Source: Mastigocoleus testarum BC008 (GTDB lineage Bacteria > Cyanobacteriota > Cyanobacteriia > Cyanobacteriales > Nostocaceae). Taken from it: 64,000 nucleotides of DNA. Positions 38,323-48,025 of this stretch are shown here, one piece after another (within the stretch, counting starts at the first letter, position 1; each line of letters opens with the position of its first letter). The translations under genes and the position numbers were made by a program. Under the pieces are notes generated by a model. It saw only the letters and a program-made list of their open reading frames with translations. It was not told the DNA's origin and searched no databases. The stretch lies in contig NZ_LMTZ01000035.1 of NCBI RefSeq assembly GCF_001456025.1, positions 62,001 through 126,000 on the forward strand. Direction: 5' to 3'.

Positions 38323-39522
38323 TTATCTATCTTGCTGTGACCAAATACGTGTAGGTAATCCCCAAACGTAGATGAAACCTTCAGCAGCTTTATGATCGAA
38401 TTTATCTTCGGAACCGTAAGTTGCTAAGTCTGGACTATAAAGAGAAACGTCGGATTTTCTTCCAACAATAATGGCATTACCTTTAAATAGTTTTAACTTG
38501 ATAGTGCCGTTAACATTTTCTTGAGTTTTGTCAATAAATGCATCTAATGCTGCTTTTAAAGGGCTGTACCACAAACCGTTATAAATAATTTGGCTGTAGG
38601 TTTCTTCAATACCGCGTTTATATTGAGTAACATCTTTGGTCAGAGTTAAACTTTCTAAATCGCGGTGTGCTTGAATTAAAACTACCATCGCCGGAGATTC
38701 ATAAATTTCCCGGGACTTAATTCCAACCAAGCGGTTTTCAATCATATCGATTCTGCCGATACCATGTTTACCAACCACTTGGTTTAGTGTTTCTATTAAT
38801 TGGATTGGGTGTTTAACTTCTCCATTGACAGAGTGAGGAATACCTCGTCTAAACGTAATTTCCAAATACTCGGCTTCGTCAGGAGTATCTGCGATCGCTT
38901 TGGTCATATCATAGACTTCTTCCGGTGGTTCGACTGCTGGATCCTCCAAAATTCCAGCTTCTATACTCCGACCAAGTAGATTTTTGTCAATGCTGTAGGG
39001 AGAAGATTTCTTCACAGGTGAAGGAATCCCAAATTTTTCTCCATAAGCAATTGTCTCTTCACGGCTCATTCCCCATTCCCTTGCAGGTGCAAGAATTTTC
39101 AGACTGGGATTTAAAGCTGCGATCGCAACATCAAAACGTACTTGATCGTTACCTTTACCAGTACAGCCATGTGCTATTGCATCTGCACCATGTTTTTCAG
39201 CTGCTTCTACTAATGCTTGAGCAATCAACGGACGTGCTAAAGCTGTTGCTAGAGGATAGCTATTTTCATAAAGTGCATTTGCTTTAATTGCTCCAAAAGC
39301 ATAATCCTTAACAAAGCTTTCCTTAACATCTGCGATTAAAGACTCACTCGCTCCAGACTTAAGAGCTTTTTCTCGAATTGGCTCTAATTCATCTCCTTGA
39401 CCTAAATCTGCGGCTAGGGTGATTACTTCTTCTACACCCCACTCATTTTTGAGGTAGGGAATGCAAACGGATGTATCTACTCCCCCAGAATATGCCAAGA
39501 CAACTTTTTTGGCGCGACCCAT
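38323..39522 (-). CDS. argG: Argininosuccinate synthase
   Basis: The 399-residue enzyme joins citrulline and aspartate with ATP in arginine synthesis. [16 protein letters not shown] (8-23) holds the pyrophosphatase loop. [36 protein letters not shown] and the [20 protein letters not shown] stretch are diagnostic. Length is normal. The gene is alone; argH is not in the window. Confidence 0.97.
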   Translation of the reverse strand: MGRAKKVVLAYSGGVDTSVCIPYLKNEWGVEEVITLAADLGQGDELEPIREKALKSGASESLIADVKESFVKDYAFGAIKANALYENSYPLATALARPLIAQALVEAAEKHGADAIAHGCTGKGNDQVRFDVAIAALNPSLKILAPAREWGMSREETIAYGEKFGIPSPVKKSSPYSIDKNLLGRSIEAGILEDPAVEPPEEVYDMTKAIADTPDEAEYLEITFRRGIPHSVNGEVKHPIQLIETLNQVVGKHGIGRIDMIENRLVGIKSREIYESPAMVVLIQAHRDLESLTLTKDVTQYKRGIEETYSQIIYNGLWYSPLKAALDAFIDKTQENVNGTIKLKLFKGNAIIVGRKSDVSLYSPDLATYGSEDKFDHKAAEGFIYVWGLPTRIWSQQDR

Positions 39523-39983
39523 TAGTAATTTCTCGATGCTGCAATACTACGAGCTATTATTATCTAATTAATCTAAGTATTTTCTCTTCAGTACTTCTAC
39601 TTATTCCTTTACAACAATAGTTAACCTGTATACTTTTTGATAGTATTTGCGATTAAAGTACTACGAGTAAATCCGGAGTAGTAAAAATAAAACATTGTCG
39701 CAAAAACGAATTTGCTTGCGGATGATGATTAAAGAGTTTCTGATATATAAGATACATTTATTAGAATTTTGGGACAGGCGACTGGGTATTAGTGACTGAG
39801 GACTGGGAAAATAAACTGATTTTCTTGAACTTATTAATAGCTAATTCCCAATCGCCATATGCCGCAAGGCGGCACGCAGTGCTATCCCCAATCCCTAATC
39901 CCCTCATTTGTATTCTTAAGGAACAGTCTAAAAAGCACTACTGTCCTATTCTGAATATTGGCAAAACTGTTGTGGGTGAGATA
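39523..39983. other. Divergent gap ending in repeat DNA
   Basis: The region holds the argG promoter and the start of the glycosyltransferase transcript. At 39855-39883 a GC-rich CCATATGCCGC...GCACGCAGTGCT element occurs, closely matching 41249-41282. The open frame upstream of 39972 runs through this repeat and is probably not translated. Confidence 0.5.
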
Positions 39984-40934
39984 GTGTTTTTTAGTGTTGT
40001 TATTCCAACTTATAATCGTCAGCCAATCTTGGCAAAATGTCTGAAGGCTTTAGAAGCACAGATTTTAACAAATGAAGAAGTCTCAAACCCAAATTGCATA
40101 GAAAGTTACGAAATTGTCTTGGTAGATGATGGTTCTACTGATGGAACGTTAGAGTGGCTAGAAACTCAAAAAGCAGAATTTCCACATGTACGAGTTTTTC
40201 AACAAGACCATCAAGGTCCAGCAATAGCAAGGAATTTGGGTGTCAAAGAGGCAAAGGGTGACATAATTATTTTTATTGATAGCGATTTAGTTGTTACAGA
40301 AAAATTTTTAACAGCCCATACTAAGGCTCTCTTAAAAGGTAAAGAAAAACTTGGAAGTGACTGCTTTTTTACCTATGGTGCTGTAGTTAATACTTGTAAT
40401 TTTGAAAATCCCACATCAGAGCCATACAAGCTTACAGATTACTCTGCAGCTTTTTTTGCGACGGGAAATGTTGCGATTCCCAAACATTGGTTAGAAAAAG
40501 CAGGACTATTTGATACTGAATTTCAATTATACGGGTGGGAAGACTTAGAACTAGGTGTAAGACTAAAAAACTTAGGTTTAAAATTAATTAAATGCCCAGA
40601 AGCGGTTGGTTATCATTGGCATCCACCATTTAATTTAGAACAAATTCCAAGCTTAATTGATAAAGAAATTCAAAGGGGACGGATGGGTGTTTTATTTTAT
40701 CAAAAACATCCCACTTGGAATGTGCGAATGATGATCCAGATGACCTGGTTGCACCGCATTCTCTGGGGTCTTCTCTCCCTCAACGGTACTCTCAATGAAA
40801 AAACTATGGCTCCATTACTCAAGTGGCTGATAAAGTCTGGAAAACCTCAATTAGCTTTGGAAGTAGCCCGTGTTTTTCTCAATTGGTATAACGTTCAAGG
40901 GGTTTATGAAGCTTATGCGGAAGCTCAGAAATGA
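39984..40934 (+). CDS. Family 2 glycosyltransferase
   Basis: I start at GTG 39984 (FFSVVIPTYNRQPILAKCL); GTG 39972 is possible. The open frame reaches back to 39792 but passes through repeat DNA. The GT-A fold shows VVIPTYNR, VLVDDGSTDGTLEWL, GPAIARNLGVKEAKGD, and the DxD-like FIDSD. The acceptor-side WEDLELGVRLKNLG and GYHWHPP follow. About 316 residues, with no membrane segment. The sugar and acceptor cannot be read. STRR-type repeats start at the stop codon. Confidence 0.88.
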   Translation: MFFSVVIPTYNRQPILAKCLKALEAQILTNEEVSNPNCIESYEIVLVDDGSTDGTLEWLETQKAEFPHVRVFQQDHQGPAIARNLGVKEAKGDIIIFIDSDLVVTEKFLTAHTKALLKGKEKLGSDCFFTYGAVVNTCNFENPTSEPYKLTDYSAAFFATGNVAIPKHWLEKAGLFDTEFQLYGWEDLELGVRLKNLGLKLIKCPEAVGYHWHPPFNLEQIPSLIDKEIQRGRMGVLFYQKHPTWNVRMMIQMTWLHRILWGLLSLNGTLNEKTMAPLLKWLIKSGKPQLALEVARVFLNWYNVQGVYEAYAEAQK

Positions 40935-41410
40935 TGGGGATTGGGGATTGGTGACTGGCGACTGGGGATTGGTGACTGGTGACTGGGGATTGGGAAGATA
41001 ATTTTTTAATCTTCTTTTTAAATCATTCAAGAATAATTCAAGTTGCTAATTACAAGTCTGTCGGATTTAGCTCCCCCTAACCCCCTTAATAACTGGGAAA
41101 ATAATTCAAACTTCTTCTTTTTTTTGCTGATTTAGAGGAATACAAGAATTCTTGACCATAACAACCACCTAGCTAATACCAAATCGCTAATCGCCAATCC
41201 CCATATGACGCTGTTGCGTCACGCTTTGCTAACGCTAATCCCCAGTCACCATATGCCGCTTGCGGCGGGCGGCACGTAGTGCTTATGGCTCTTAGCGTAA
41301 GCGTGACGCCAGTCATACGCCACGCTTCCGCTAACGCCAATCCCTAATCCCCAACTCTAACAAAATGTGCTAATTTAGTATCGTTTTCATATCTCGCACA
41401 TCCAGAATTT
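40935..41410. repeat. Repeat-rich region upstream of rpsB
   Basis: 40936-40998 consists of GGGGATTGGTGACTGG-type tandem units. 41160-41350 is a cluster of GC-rich palindromic fragments (CATATGACGC, GCGTCACGC, CATATGCCGCTTGCGGC, AGCGTAAGCGTGACGCC) separated by AATCCCC-type spacers. None is coding. They match the class of small dispersed and tandem repeats in nostocalean genomes. Confidence 0.8.
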
Positions 41411-41482
41411 CGGGTGTTTCTCGAAAGGAACTGAGAAATGCTTCTGGGTGGAGGTTAAACCCGAAAAGGAGTAAAGAGGAAT
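41411..41482 (+). promoter_or_regulatory. rpsB leader with alternative hairpins
   Basis: TTTCTC (41417-41422) pairs with GAGAAA (41433-41438). ACCCG (41459-41463) can pair either with CGGGT (41411-41415) or, as ACCC, with GGGT (41446-41449). The two pairings exclude each other or form a pseudoknot. AAAGGAG and AGAGG stand ready as ribosome binding sites next to the second stem. Autogenous control of rpsB-tsf by S2 is known in other bacteria; that this leader does the same is inference. Confidence 0.45.
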
Positions 41483-42268
41483 ATGCCAGTAGTATCTTTG
41501 GCTCAAATGATGGAGTCCGGTGTTCACTTTGGGCACCAAACCCGTAGATGGAACCCGAAAATGTCCCGTTACATTTACACTGCTCGTAACGGCGTACATA
41601 TCATCGATTTAGTGCAAACAGCACAATTGATGGAAGAAGCTTACAGCTTTATGCGATCGCAATCAGAATCAGGAAAGAAAGTTCTGTTTGTGGGTACTAA
41701 GCGTCAAGCAGCAGGAATTATTGCTCAGGAAGCTACTCGCTGTGGTTCTTACTACATCAACCAACGTTGGTTGGGGGGAATGCTAACCAACTGGTCAACA
41801 ATTAAGACCAGAGTAGAACGCCTGAAAGATTTAGAACGCCGCGAAGAAAGTGGTGCGTTGGATCTACTACCCAAGAAAGAAGCTTCTATGTTGCGGCGAG
41901 AAATGGCAAAGCTGCAAAAATATTTGGGTGGTATTAAGACAATGCGCAAAATTCCGGATTTGGTTGTACTCGTAGACCAAAGACGTGAATATAATGCCGT
42001 TCAAGAATGTCAAAAACTAAATATTCCAATTGTTTCCATGTTGGATACAAATTGCGACCCTGATGTGGTAGATATTCCCATTCCAGCAAATGATGATGCT
42101 ATCCGCTCAATTAAGTTAATTGTTGGTAAGTTAGCGGATGCAATTTATGAAGGTCGTCACGGACAGTTGGAAGTGGATGACTATGAAGGCGCAATGGATG
42201 ATTATTACGAAGATGAAGAAGGCGATTTTTCTGAAAATGGAGAAGCCTCTGAAGAAGGAGGAGAATAA
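41483..42268 (+). CDS. rpsB: 30S ribosomal protein S2
   Basis: The 261-residue protein shows [43 protein letters not shown] and [33 protein letters not shown] and [20 protein letters not shown] follow. The acidic C-terminal tail is typical of cyanobacterial S2. It binds the 30S head-body junction with bS1. tsf follows after 308 bp with a hairpin between. Confidence 0.98.
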   Translation: MPVVSLAQMMESGVHFGHQTRRWNPKMSRYIYTARNGVHIIDLVQTAQLMEEAYSFMRSQSESGKKVLFVGTKRQAAGIIAQEATRCGSYYINQRWLGGMLTNWSTIKTRVERLKDLERREESGALDLLPKKEASMLRREMAKLQKYLGGIKTMRKIPDLVVLVDQRREYNAVQECQKLNIPIVSMLDTNCDPDVVDIPIPANDDAIRSIKLIVGKLADAIYEGRHGQLEVDDYEGAMDDYYEDEEGDFSENGEASEEGGE

Positions 42269-42576
42269 CTTCGCCTTTTGAATAGGGTCTTTTAAGTAAT
42301 CATTTTCGAGCCCATTGAGCTTGCTGCGTCCAAGTTCGGATCTCTGCTAAATCCCCCGTCTAGAAAACGGGGGTATGATTAATCTGTTTATTAATTTCAT
42401 TCGAATCTATTAATTCCATCTGATTTCATAAAATAAAATCTCAAATCGATCCAGGAATATATCGAAAATCCCAGATCTGGGTAAAGATTAATTGTCCCGC
42501 TCCTGAGTAATATATAGATACTCAGGATTCGTAAGCCATTACAACTATTAATAAAACTAGGAATCGAGGCAACAAC
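42269..42576. other. rpsB-tsf intergenic region with GC hairpin
   Basis: CCCCCGT (42353-42359) and ACGGGGG (42367-42373) form a 7-bp stem with a CTAGAAA loop. Only TATGATT follows, so it may attenuate rather than fully end transcription between rpsB and tsf. Confidence 0.55.
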
Positions 42577-43518
42577 ATGGCGGAAATATCTGCAAAACAA
42601 GTTCAAGAACTGCGCCGAAAAACAGGTGCAGGTATGATGGACTGCAAAAAGGCACTGAAGCAAAATGATGGTGACATCGAAAAATCTATCGAATGGCTGC
42701 GACAAAAAGGTATTGCATCAGCAGGTAAGAAAAGCGATCGTGTTGCAGCAGAAGGTTTGGTAGATACTTATATTGAACCATCAGGTCGAGTTGGCAATCT
42801 GTTAGAAGTTAATTGTCAAACTGATTTTGTGGCGCGTAACGAAGCTTTTAAGTCTTTGGTGCAAAGTTTAGCAAAACAAGCTTCTAAGAGTGACAGCGTT
42901 GATTCTTTGCTATCCAGTGCTTACGTTGAAGATGAAAGTATCAAAGTTGAAGAATATATTAAGCAAATGATTGCCCAGTTGGGTGAGAATATGCGTGTTC
43001 GTCGCTTTGTTAGCTTTTCTCTTGAAGAAGGTAAGCAAGGTATCGTTGATAGCTATATTCATACCGGTGGTCGTGTAGGTGTACTGGTAGAGTTAGCTTG
43101 TGATAGCGATTCAGCAGCTACTAATGAAGATTTTAAAACCCTAGCACGCAACATCGCGATGCAGATTGCTGCTTGTCCAAATGTTGAGTACGTAAGTACA
43201 GATCAAATTCCCACCGATATTGTCCAAAAAGAAAAGGAAATTGAAATGGGAAGGGACGATTTGGCTAAGAAGCCAGATAACATTAAAGAAAAAATTGTTC
43301 AGGGACGTATTGATAAACGTCTCAAAGAAATGACTTTGGTCGATCAGCCTTTCATTCGCGATCAAAGTATTGCTGTTGAAGACTTAATTAAACAAACTAG
43401 CAAAGCATTAGGAACCAAGATTCAAATTAATCGCTTTGTCCGGTACATCTTGGGTGAAGGGATTGAAAAGCAAGAAGATAATTTTGCAGATGAAGTTGCC
43501 GCTCTTGGTGGTAAGTAA
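42577..43518 (+). CDS. tsf: Elongation factor Ts
   Basis: The 313-residue protein exchanges GDP for GTP on EF-Tu. It begins [20 protein letters not shown] with [20 protein letters not shown]. The core keeps [41 protein letters not shown] and [20 protein letters not shown]. The length agrees with EF-Ts proteins having a full dimerisation domain. It is probably cotranscribed in part with rpsB. A terminator is at 43634-43672. Confidence 0.98.
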   Translation: MAEISAKQVQELRRKTGAGMMDCKKALKQNDGDIEKSIEWLRQKGIASAGKKSDRVAAEGLVDTYIEPSGRVGNLLEVNCQTDFVARNEAFKSLVQSLAKQASKSDSVDSLLSSAYVEDESIKVEEYIKQMIAQLGENMRVRRFVSFSLEEGKQGIVDSYIHTGGRVGVLVELACDSDSAATNEDFKTLARNIAMQIAACPNVEYVSTDQIPTDIVQKEKEIEMGRDDLAKKPDNIKEKIVQGRIDKRLKEMTLVDQPFIRDQSIAVEDLIKQTSKALGTKIQINRFVRYILGEGIEKQEDNFADEVAALGGK

Positions 43519-43882
43519 TACTTTTATGGGGTAATAAAATAGCTCTCCATAACGGTTTTATTTATTTATAGGGTATTTAGCGGTGAATTCAAAACTGTAA
43601 ATTTTTGATGCTATTTCCCAAATTAATTTAAAGACAGGTCAAGCTAAATTTGCTGGCCTGTATTTTATCTTTAAGGGTTCTAATTTCACAGCTTTAACAA
43701 TCTCGAATTTCACTTACGCATATTATAAAAATTAATCAGTAGTTAAAAATTAAGCAACAGTCGTTTAAAAGTATCTAAAATTAACATTCTCTGAAGATGT
43801 AAGCACAAAATTATAGATAGAATTGCAATTTTGCTACAAATTACCAATTTTTCAGTGTCCTGTCGTTAACAGCATAAAAAGT
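43519..43882. other. Gap after tsf
   Basis: Contains the tsf terminator (43634-43672) and then about 200 AT-rich bases with the promoter of the next gene. The open frame reaching back to TTG 43823 is not supported. Confidence 0.45.
43634..43672 (+). terminator. Terminator of tsf
   Basis: ACAGGTCAAGC (43634-43644) pairs with GCTGGCCTGT (43652-43661) with one bulge and one G-T pair. TATTTTATCTTTA follows. Confidence 0.7.
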
Positions 43883-45022
43883 ATGGCAAGAGGAATTGAG
43901 CGAATTGAACAAGATATTACAAGTTTAGAAGAAGTTATTGAAGGAATTGGGGAAGAGCTTCAAGAAGTATATGGTGGCTATGTAGAAAATTTGGGAAAAT
44001 CTGTTAGTAAACAATTGATTCTGGCAATTTATCATTTGTGTACCCAAGGTTATCCAGATAATTTCTTGAAACTATCGTTGAACCAAAAACAAAAACTACA
44101 ACAAAATATCCGTAAGCTAGGTCAACGTAGCGATTCAGAATTAAAGGAACTTCTCAAAGTTGATGATGAAGAAGATGAAGAAGATGGAGAATATGAAAAA
44201 GAAAATGCAGATGAAGAAAAAATTCAAATAGAAGAAATTAGTGACGAACAAATTCTAGAAATTACAACGGATGGGAACATCAAAATAACTGCTGACTTAC
44301 CATTAACGGAAGCAGAATTAGCCGCAGCGATGGATTCGATCGCTAAAGCTGCACGAGATAAAACAGAAGAAGAAAAAAACAAAGCAGAAAACAACGACAA
44401 AGAACAAGATAAGTCTGAGTCGGTCAAAGAATCGGGCGAATTATCAGAAGTTCGTTTGGATGAAGTTGTGCTGGTGAATGCATCAATTGCAGATAAAGCA
44501 ATGGATTTATTTGCAGCGGCGAGAAATGCGGCTTCTAAGTATCCTTCTAAACCAAAAACATTAGATACATCCAACCCTGTAGAACTAGCAAAATGGCAGC
44601 AATATTTGGAACTATCCCTCCAACAGCTTCTCAGGGTAGTTTCCCGCGATGCTAATCGCATACTTCAAAAGTCTAGGATACTGCCTAAAAAATTACCACC
44701 GTCTCTACTTGAAGCTGCTGCTGCATCTTCAGAAGCGTCTGCAGAAATCATGCCAGGGCCACCAAATTTGTTAAACTTAGCAATTGAAATTGAATCGGAA
44801 CAAAAGTCAGATTCTAGTCGCGGTCTGATGAAAATTATGGCAGTCAACCTGCGTTTGGGGGAAATAGAATTTGCCGATACTGAGCTATCAGCAAAGAGAA
44901 AAAAAATTCGTAATATTTCTAGTAGACTTGCTAAAGTTGGTCGAGAATACCAGAAAATCCAGCGAGAACTATCAGTTGCTAAAGCTGAAGCTGCATGGAG
45001 ATCTAGCTGGTATGAGGATTAG
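43883..45022 (+). CDS. Acidic helical protein of unknown function upstream of recG
   Basis: The start is ATG 43883 (MARGIERIEQDITSLEEVIE; 379 residues). The N-terminal 90 residues form a helical domain (GYVENLGKSVSKQLILAIYH). A highly acidic, Lys/Glu-rich linker (about 98-185) separates it from a C-terminal helical part (LAKWQQYLELSLQQLLRVVS, then a coiled coil to AEAAWRSSWYED). No catalytic motif or known domain is recognised. It ends 91 bp before recG on the same strand, so a joint transcript and a link to DNA metabolism are possible but unproven. Confidence 0.7.
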   Translation: MARGIERIEQDITSLEEVIEGIGEELQEVYGGYVENLGKSVSKQLILAIYHLCTQGYPDNFLKLSLNQKQKLQQNIRKLGQRSDSELKELLKVDDEEDEEDGEYEKENADEEKIQIEEISDEQILEITTDGNIKITADLPLTEAELAAAMDSIAKAARDKTEEEKNKAENNDKEQDKSESVKESGELSEVRLDEVVLVNASIADKAMDLFAAARNAASKYPSKPKTLDTSNPVELAKWQQYLELSLQQLLRVVSRDANRILQKSRILPKKLPPSLLEAAAASSEASAEIMPGPPNLLNLAIEIESEQKSDSSRGLMKIMAVNLRLGEIEFADTELSAKRKKIRNISSRLAKVGREYQKIQRELSVAKAEAAWRSSWYED

Positions 45023-45113
45023 GATTTGTAACTAAGATGTGTGACAACAAGCAGTCAGGATTACTTTAAGTTAATAAATAAAAAAAGTAACCAGTGAAAG
45101 TGACCAGTGAAAA

Positions 45114-47633
45114 ATGATTAGCGAGCGACCAGATTGGGTAAGATTGCATAAAGCTTTGGCTATTGAAGCTGAAAAAGGTTTTGTAGACTTGATGGGAAGA
45201 CAATACCGTTTCAGTGAGTTTCTCAGTTTAACCTTTGGGAAATTTCCAATTGGTTTACCAAGCTCAGAGCGGATTCAATGGCAGAATAAAGCTACTCAAT
45301 TTGCAAATTATCCAAATTTGGCGCAGGGGGATAGACAGCACTTAGTTGCTCAAACCCGTAGATATTTACAGCAATTGCAACAAACCGTTGAGAAACAAAA
45401 TCAACGACTGCAAACTAAAACTCATAAAGCTGGTGAGAATGGAGATTCTTATTCTTCTCCTTCTAATCCAGGGGTTTCGATTCCCAAAACTAAATCAACT
45501 ATTCCCTCTGAAATCTCCCGACATTTAGCACCGAAATTAGACCAAAAACTCAAAGATTTGGCAGAAATTGGTTTCCGACGGTCAAAGAAACTTGAGAGTT
45601 TGGGTTTGTATACTGTCCGCGACTTGCTATATTACTATCCTCGCGACCACATTGATTATGCACGACAGGTAAATATTATTGAATTACAGGTTGGGGAAAC
45701 AGTTACCTTGGTAGCAACGGTTAAGCGTTGTAACTGTTTTACTAGTCCCCGTAACAAAAACTTGAGTATCCTGGAACTGCAACTAAAAGATAAAACTGGC
45801 ATACTCAAAATTAACCGCTTTTTTGCTGGTAGACGTTTCAGTAGTAGAGCTTGGCAAGAAAGTGTAAAGCGTCGCTATCCGGTTGGTTCAACTTTAGCAG
45901 CTTGTGGCTTGGTTAAAGAAGGAAAGTATGGTTTGACTTTGGAGGATCCAGAGTTAGAAGTATTAGGAAGTCCTGGAGATCCCATTGAATCCCTAACTAT
46001 TGGTAGAGTAGTACCAATCTATACTTTGACTGAAGGTGTGGTGGCTAGTACGGTGCGTCAGGCGGTAATAGCTGCTTTACCCGCCACAGCTTTGCTTAAA
46101 GACTCTCTACCCAGTGGTTTGCGCAAAAAGTATCAGTTACTAGAACTTAAAGATGCGATCGCAAATATTCACTTTCCCAGCGATAGCATGACTTTGCAAG
46201 CAGCGCGAAGAAGGTTGGTATTTGATGAATTTTTCTACTTACAACTAGGTTTACTCCAACGTCAGCAACAGGCTAAAAAAGTTCAGACTGGTGTCCAATT
46301 TAGTCCTAGAGGTAAATTAATCGAAAAATTCTACGAAATTTTACCTTTTCAACTTACCGGCGCCCAACACAGAGTTGTTAATGATATTCTTAATGACTTG
46401 CAAAAATCCGCGCCAATGAATCGTTTAGTGCAGGGCGATGTGGGTTCGGGAAAAACCGTGGTGGCGACGATCGCCATCATAGCTGCAATTCAATCTGGGT
46501 ATCAAGCTGCATTAATGGCTCCGACGGAAGTTTTAGCAGAACAGCATTACCGTAAGTTAGTTGGTTGGTTTAATTTATTACATTTACCAGTTGAGTTGCT
46601 GACTGGTTCGACGAAAACAGCAAAACGGCGAGAAATTCACGCTCAACTGGAAACTGGGGAATTACCTTTATTAGTAGGTACCCATGCATTGATTCAAGAT
46701 CCAGTTAATTTTCAAAGGTTGGGTTTGATTGCGATCGACGAACAACATCGTTTCGGTGTGAAACAACGGGCTTTGTTGCAACAAAAGGGCGAGCAACCCC
46801 ATGTTTTAACAATGACAGCTACACCAATTCCCCGTACTTTAGCCCTGACCTTGCATGGGGATTTAGATGTCAGCCAAATTGATGAGTTACCACCAGGACG
46901 ACAAAAAATTCAAACCACTGCTCTTGCAGGTAATCAACGTTCCCATGCTTACGATTTGATTCGTCGCGAAATCGTCCAAGGAAGACAGGTTTATATAGTA
47001 TTACCCTTAGTGGAAGAATCGGAAAAACTTGACTTGCGTTCGGCAGTAGAAGAACATCAAAAACTGCAAGAAGCAATATTTCCCGAATTTAAGGTGGGTT
47101 TACTCCACGGACGGATGACTTCTGCAGATAAGGATGCAGCAATTACTCAGTTCCGCGATCGCGAAACCCAAATTTTAGTATCTACAACAGTAGTAGAGGT
47201 AGGTGTTGACGTCCCTAATGCTACTGTCATGCTCATTGAGAATGCTGAAAGGTTCGGTTTGTCACAGTTGCATCAGTTACGGGGACGGGTTGGTCGAGGT
47301 GCGGCAAAATCCTATTGTTTATTAATGAGTAGTTCCCGCAGTGCGGATGCTCAGCAAAGATTGAAAGTCTTAGAACAGTCCCAGGATGGCTTTTTTATCT
47401 CGGAAATGGATATGCGGTTTCGCGGACCTGGAGAAGTTTTAGGAACCCGTCAGTCGGGATTACCAGATTTTACTTTGGCTAGTTTAGTTGAAGATGAAGA
47501 GGTATTAATTTTAGCCCGACAAGCTGCGGAAAAAGTAATAGAAATAGACGTTACCTTAGAACGTTGGTATTTGATGCGGGAAGAACTCAAGTATCGATAC
47601 AACCGTTTAATGGGTGGAGCGATATTGACCTAA
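45114..47633 (+). CDS. recG: ATP-dependent DNA helicase RecG
   Basis: The 839-residue protein reverses stalled replication forks and branch-migrates recombination intermediates. It has a long cyanobacterial N-terminal extension (about 1-130) ahead of the wedge/OB domain (VTLVATVKRCNCF). The helicase core has GDVGSGKTVVA (Walker A, about 441-450) and IDEQHRFGVKQR (DEQH near 541). TMTATPIPRTLALTLHGDLD, LLHGRMTSADKDAAI and LHQLRGRVGRGAAKSYC follow. The C-terminus shows FRGPGEVLGTRQSGLPDF. All core motifs are intact. Confidence 0.97.
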   Translation: MISERPDWVRLHKALAIEAEKGFVDLMGRQYRFSEFLSLTFGKFPIGLPSSERIQWQNKATQFANYPNLAQGDRQHLVAQTRRYLQQLQQTVEKQNQRLQTKTHKAGENGDSYSSPSNPGVSIPKTKSTIPSEISRHLAPKLDQKLKDLAEIGFRRSKKLESLGLYTVRDLLYYYPRDHIDYARQVNIIELQVGETVTLVATVKRCNCFTSPRNKNLSILELQLKDKTGILKINRFFAGRRFSSRAWQESVKRRYPVGSTLAACGLVKEGKYGLTLEDPELEVLGSPGDPIESLTIGRVVPIYTLTEGVVASTVRQAVIAALPATALLKDSLPSGLRKKYQLLELKDAIANIHFPSDSMTLQAARRRLVFDEFFYLQLGLLQRQQQAKKVQTGVQFSPRGKLIEKFYEILPFQLTGAQHRVVNDILNDLQKSAPMNRLVQGDVGSGKTVVATIAIIAAIQSGYQAALMAPTEVLAEQHYRKLVGWFNLLHLPVELLTGSTKTAKRREIHAQLETGELPLLVGTHALIQDPVNFQRLGLIAIDEQHRFGVKQRALLQQKGEQPHVLTMTATPIPRTLALTLHGDLDVSQIDELPPGRQKIQTTALAGNQRSHAYDLIRREIVQGRQVYIVLPLVEESEKLDLRSAVEEHQKLQEAIFPEFKVGLLHGRMTSADKDAAITQFRDRETQILVSTTVVEVGVDVPNATVMLIENAERFGLSQLHQLRGRVGRGAAKSYCLLMSSSRSADAQQRLKVLEQSQDGFFISEMDMRFRGPGEVLGTRQSGLPDFTLASLVEDEEVLILARQAAEKVIEIDVTLERWYLMREELKYRYNRLMGGAILT

Positions 47634-48025
47634 AAATATTCTTTTGGTTGAATACCATGTTTGTTTTAAAACTTATATTATCTCTGAAAGTAGTAGTCAG
47701 CAATAGTTAATGGGAATCAAAAATTTTCTCTCCGAAAACCTACAGAATTAATAACTTAGGTGGAGCCTCAACAGGTTCATCACCAAGTAAATTCTGTCAA
47801 TTAAATCTGTCAATGAGATTATTTTTTATCCATAACTCATACCAATTTGGAAAAATAATGAGACAGATAGATTTCTGTAGAGACGTTGCAGAGCCTGCGG
47901 CGTCGGCGTTAGCCTCTGCAACGTCTCTACCGGAAAATCTGTTGCAATGATTTATCGAATTGGTATCATTACCAATTAACTCATTCTATTACTGATTAAA
48001 AGTAAATACTGAAAAGAGGTTTGTG
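47634..48025. other. Gap containing a MITE-like element
   Basis: Mostly taken up by the nested palindrome at 47839-47966. AGAGGT at about 48015-48020 serves the next gene. No ORF. Confidence 0.5.
47839..47966. mobile_element. MITE-like nested inverted-repeat element
   Basis: Outer 9-bp inverted repeats ATACCAATT (47839-47847) / AATTGGTAT (47958-47966) bracket 128 bp. Inside, GTAGAGACGTTGCAGAG (47877-47893) is exactly complementary to 47914-47930, 17 bp. The stem continues outwards imperfectly (AGATTTCT / GGAAAATCT). The 20 bp at the tip (CCTGCGGCGTCGGCGTTAGC) is a GC-rich small repeat. GAGCCTGCGGCG at its left edge also occurs at 22961-22972. It has no coding capacity. Confidence 0.65.

Noticed and set aside
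39792..39983. N-terminal 64-residue extension of the glycosyltransferase
   Set aside because: The extension runs through a GC-rich repeat and STRR-like spacer. The GT-A fold begins at the GTG 39984 region.
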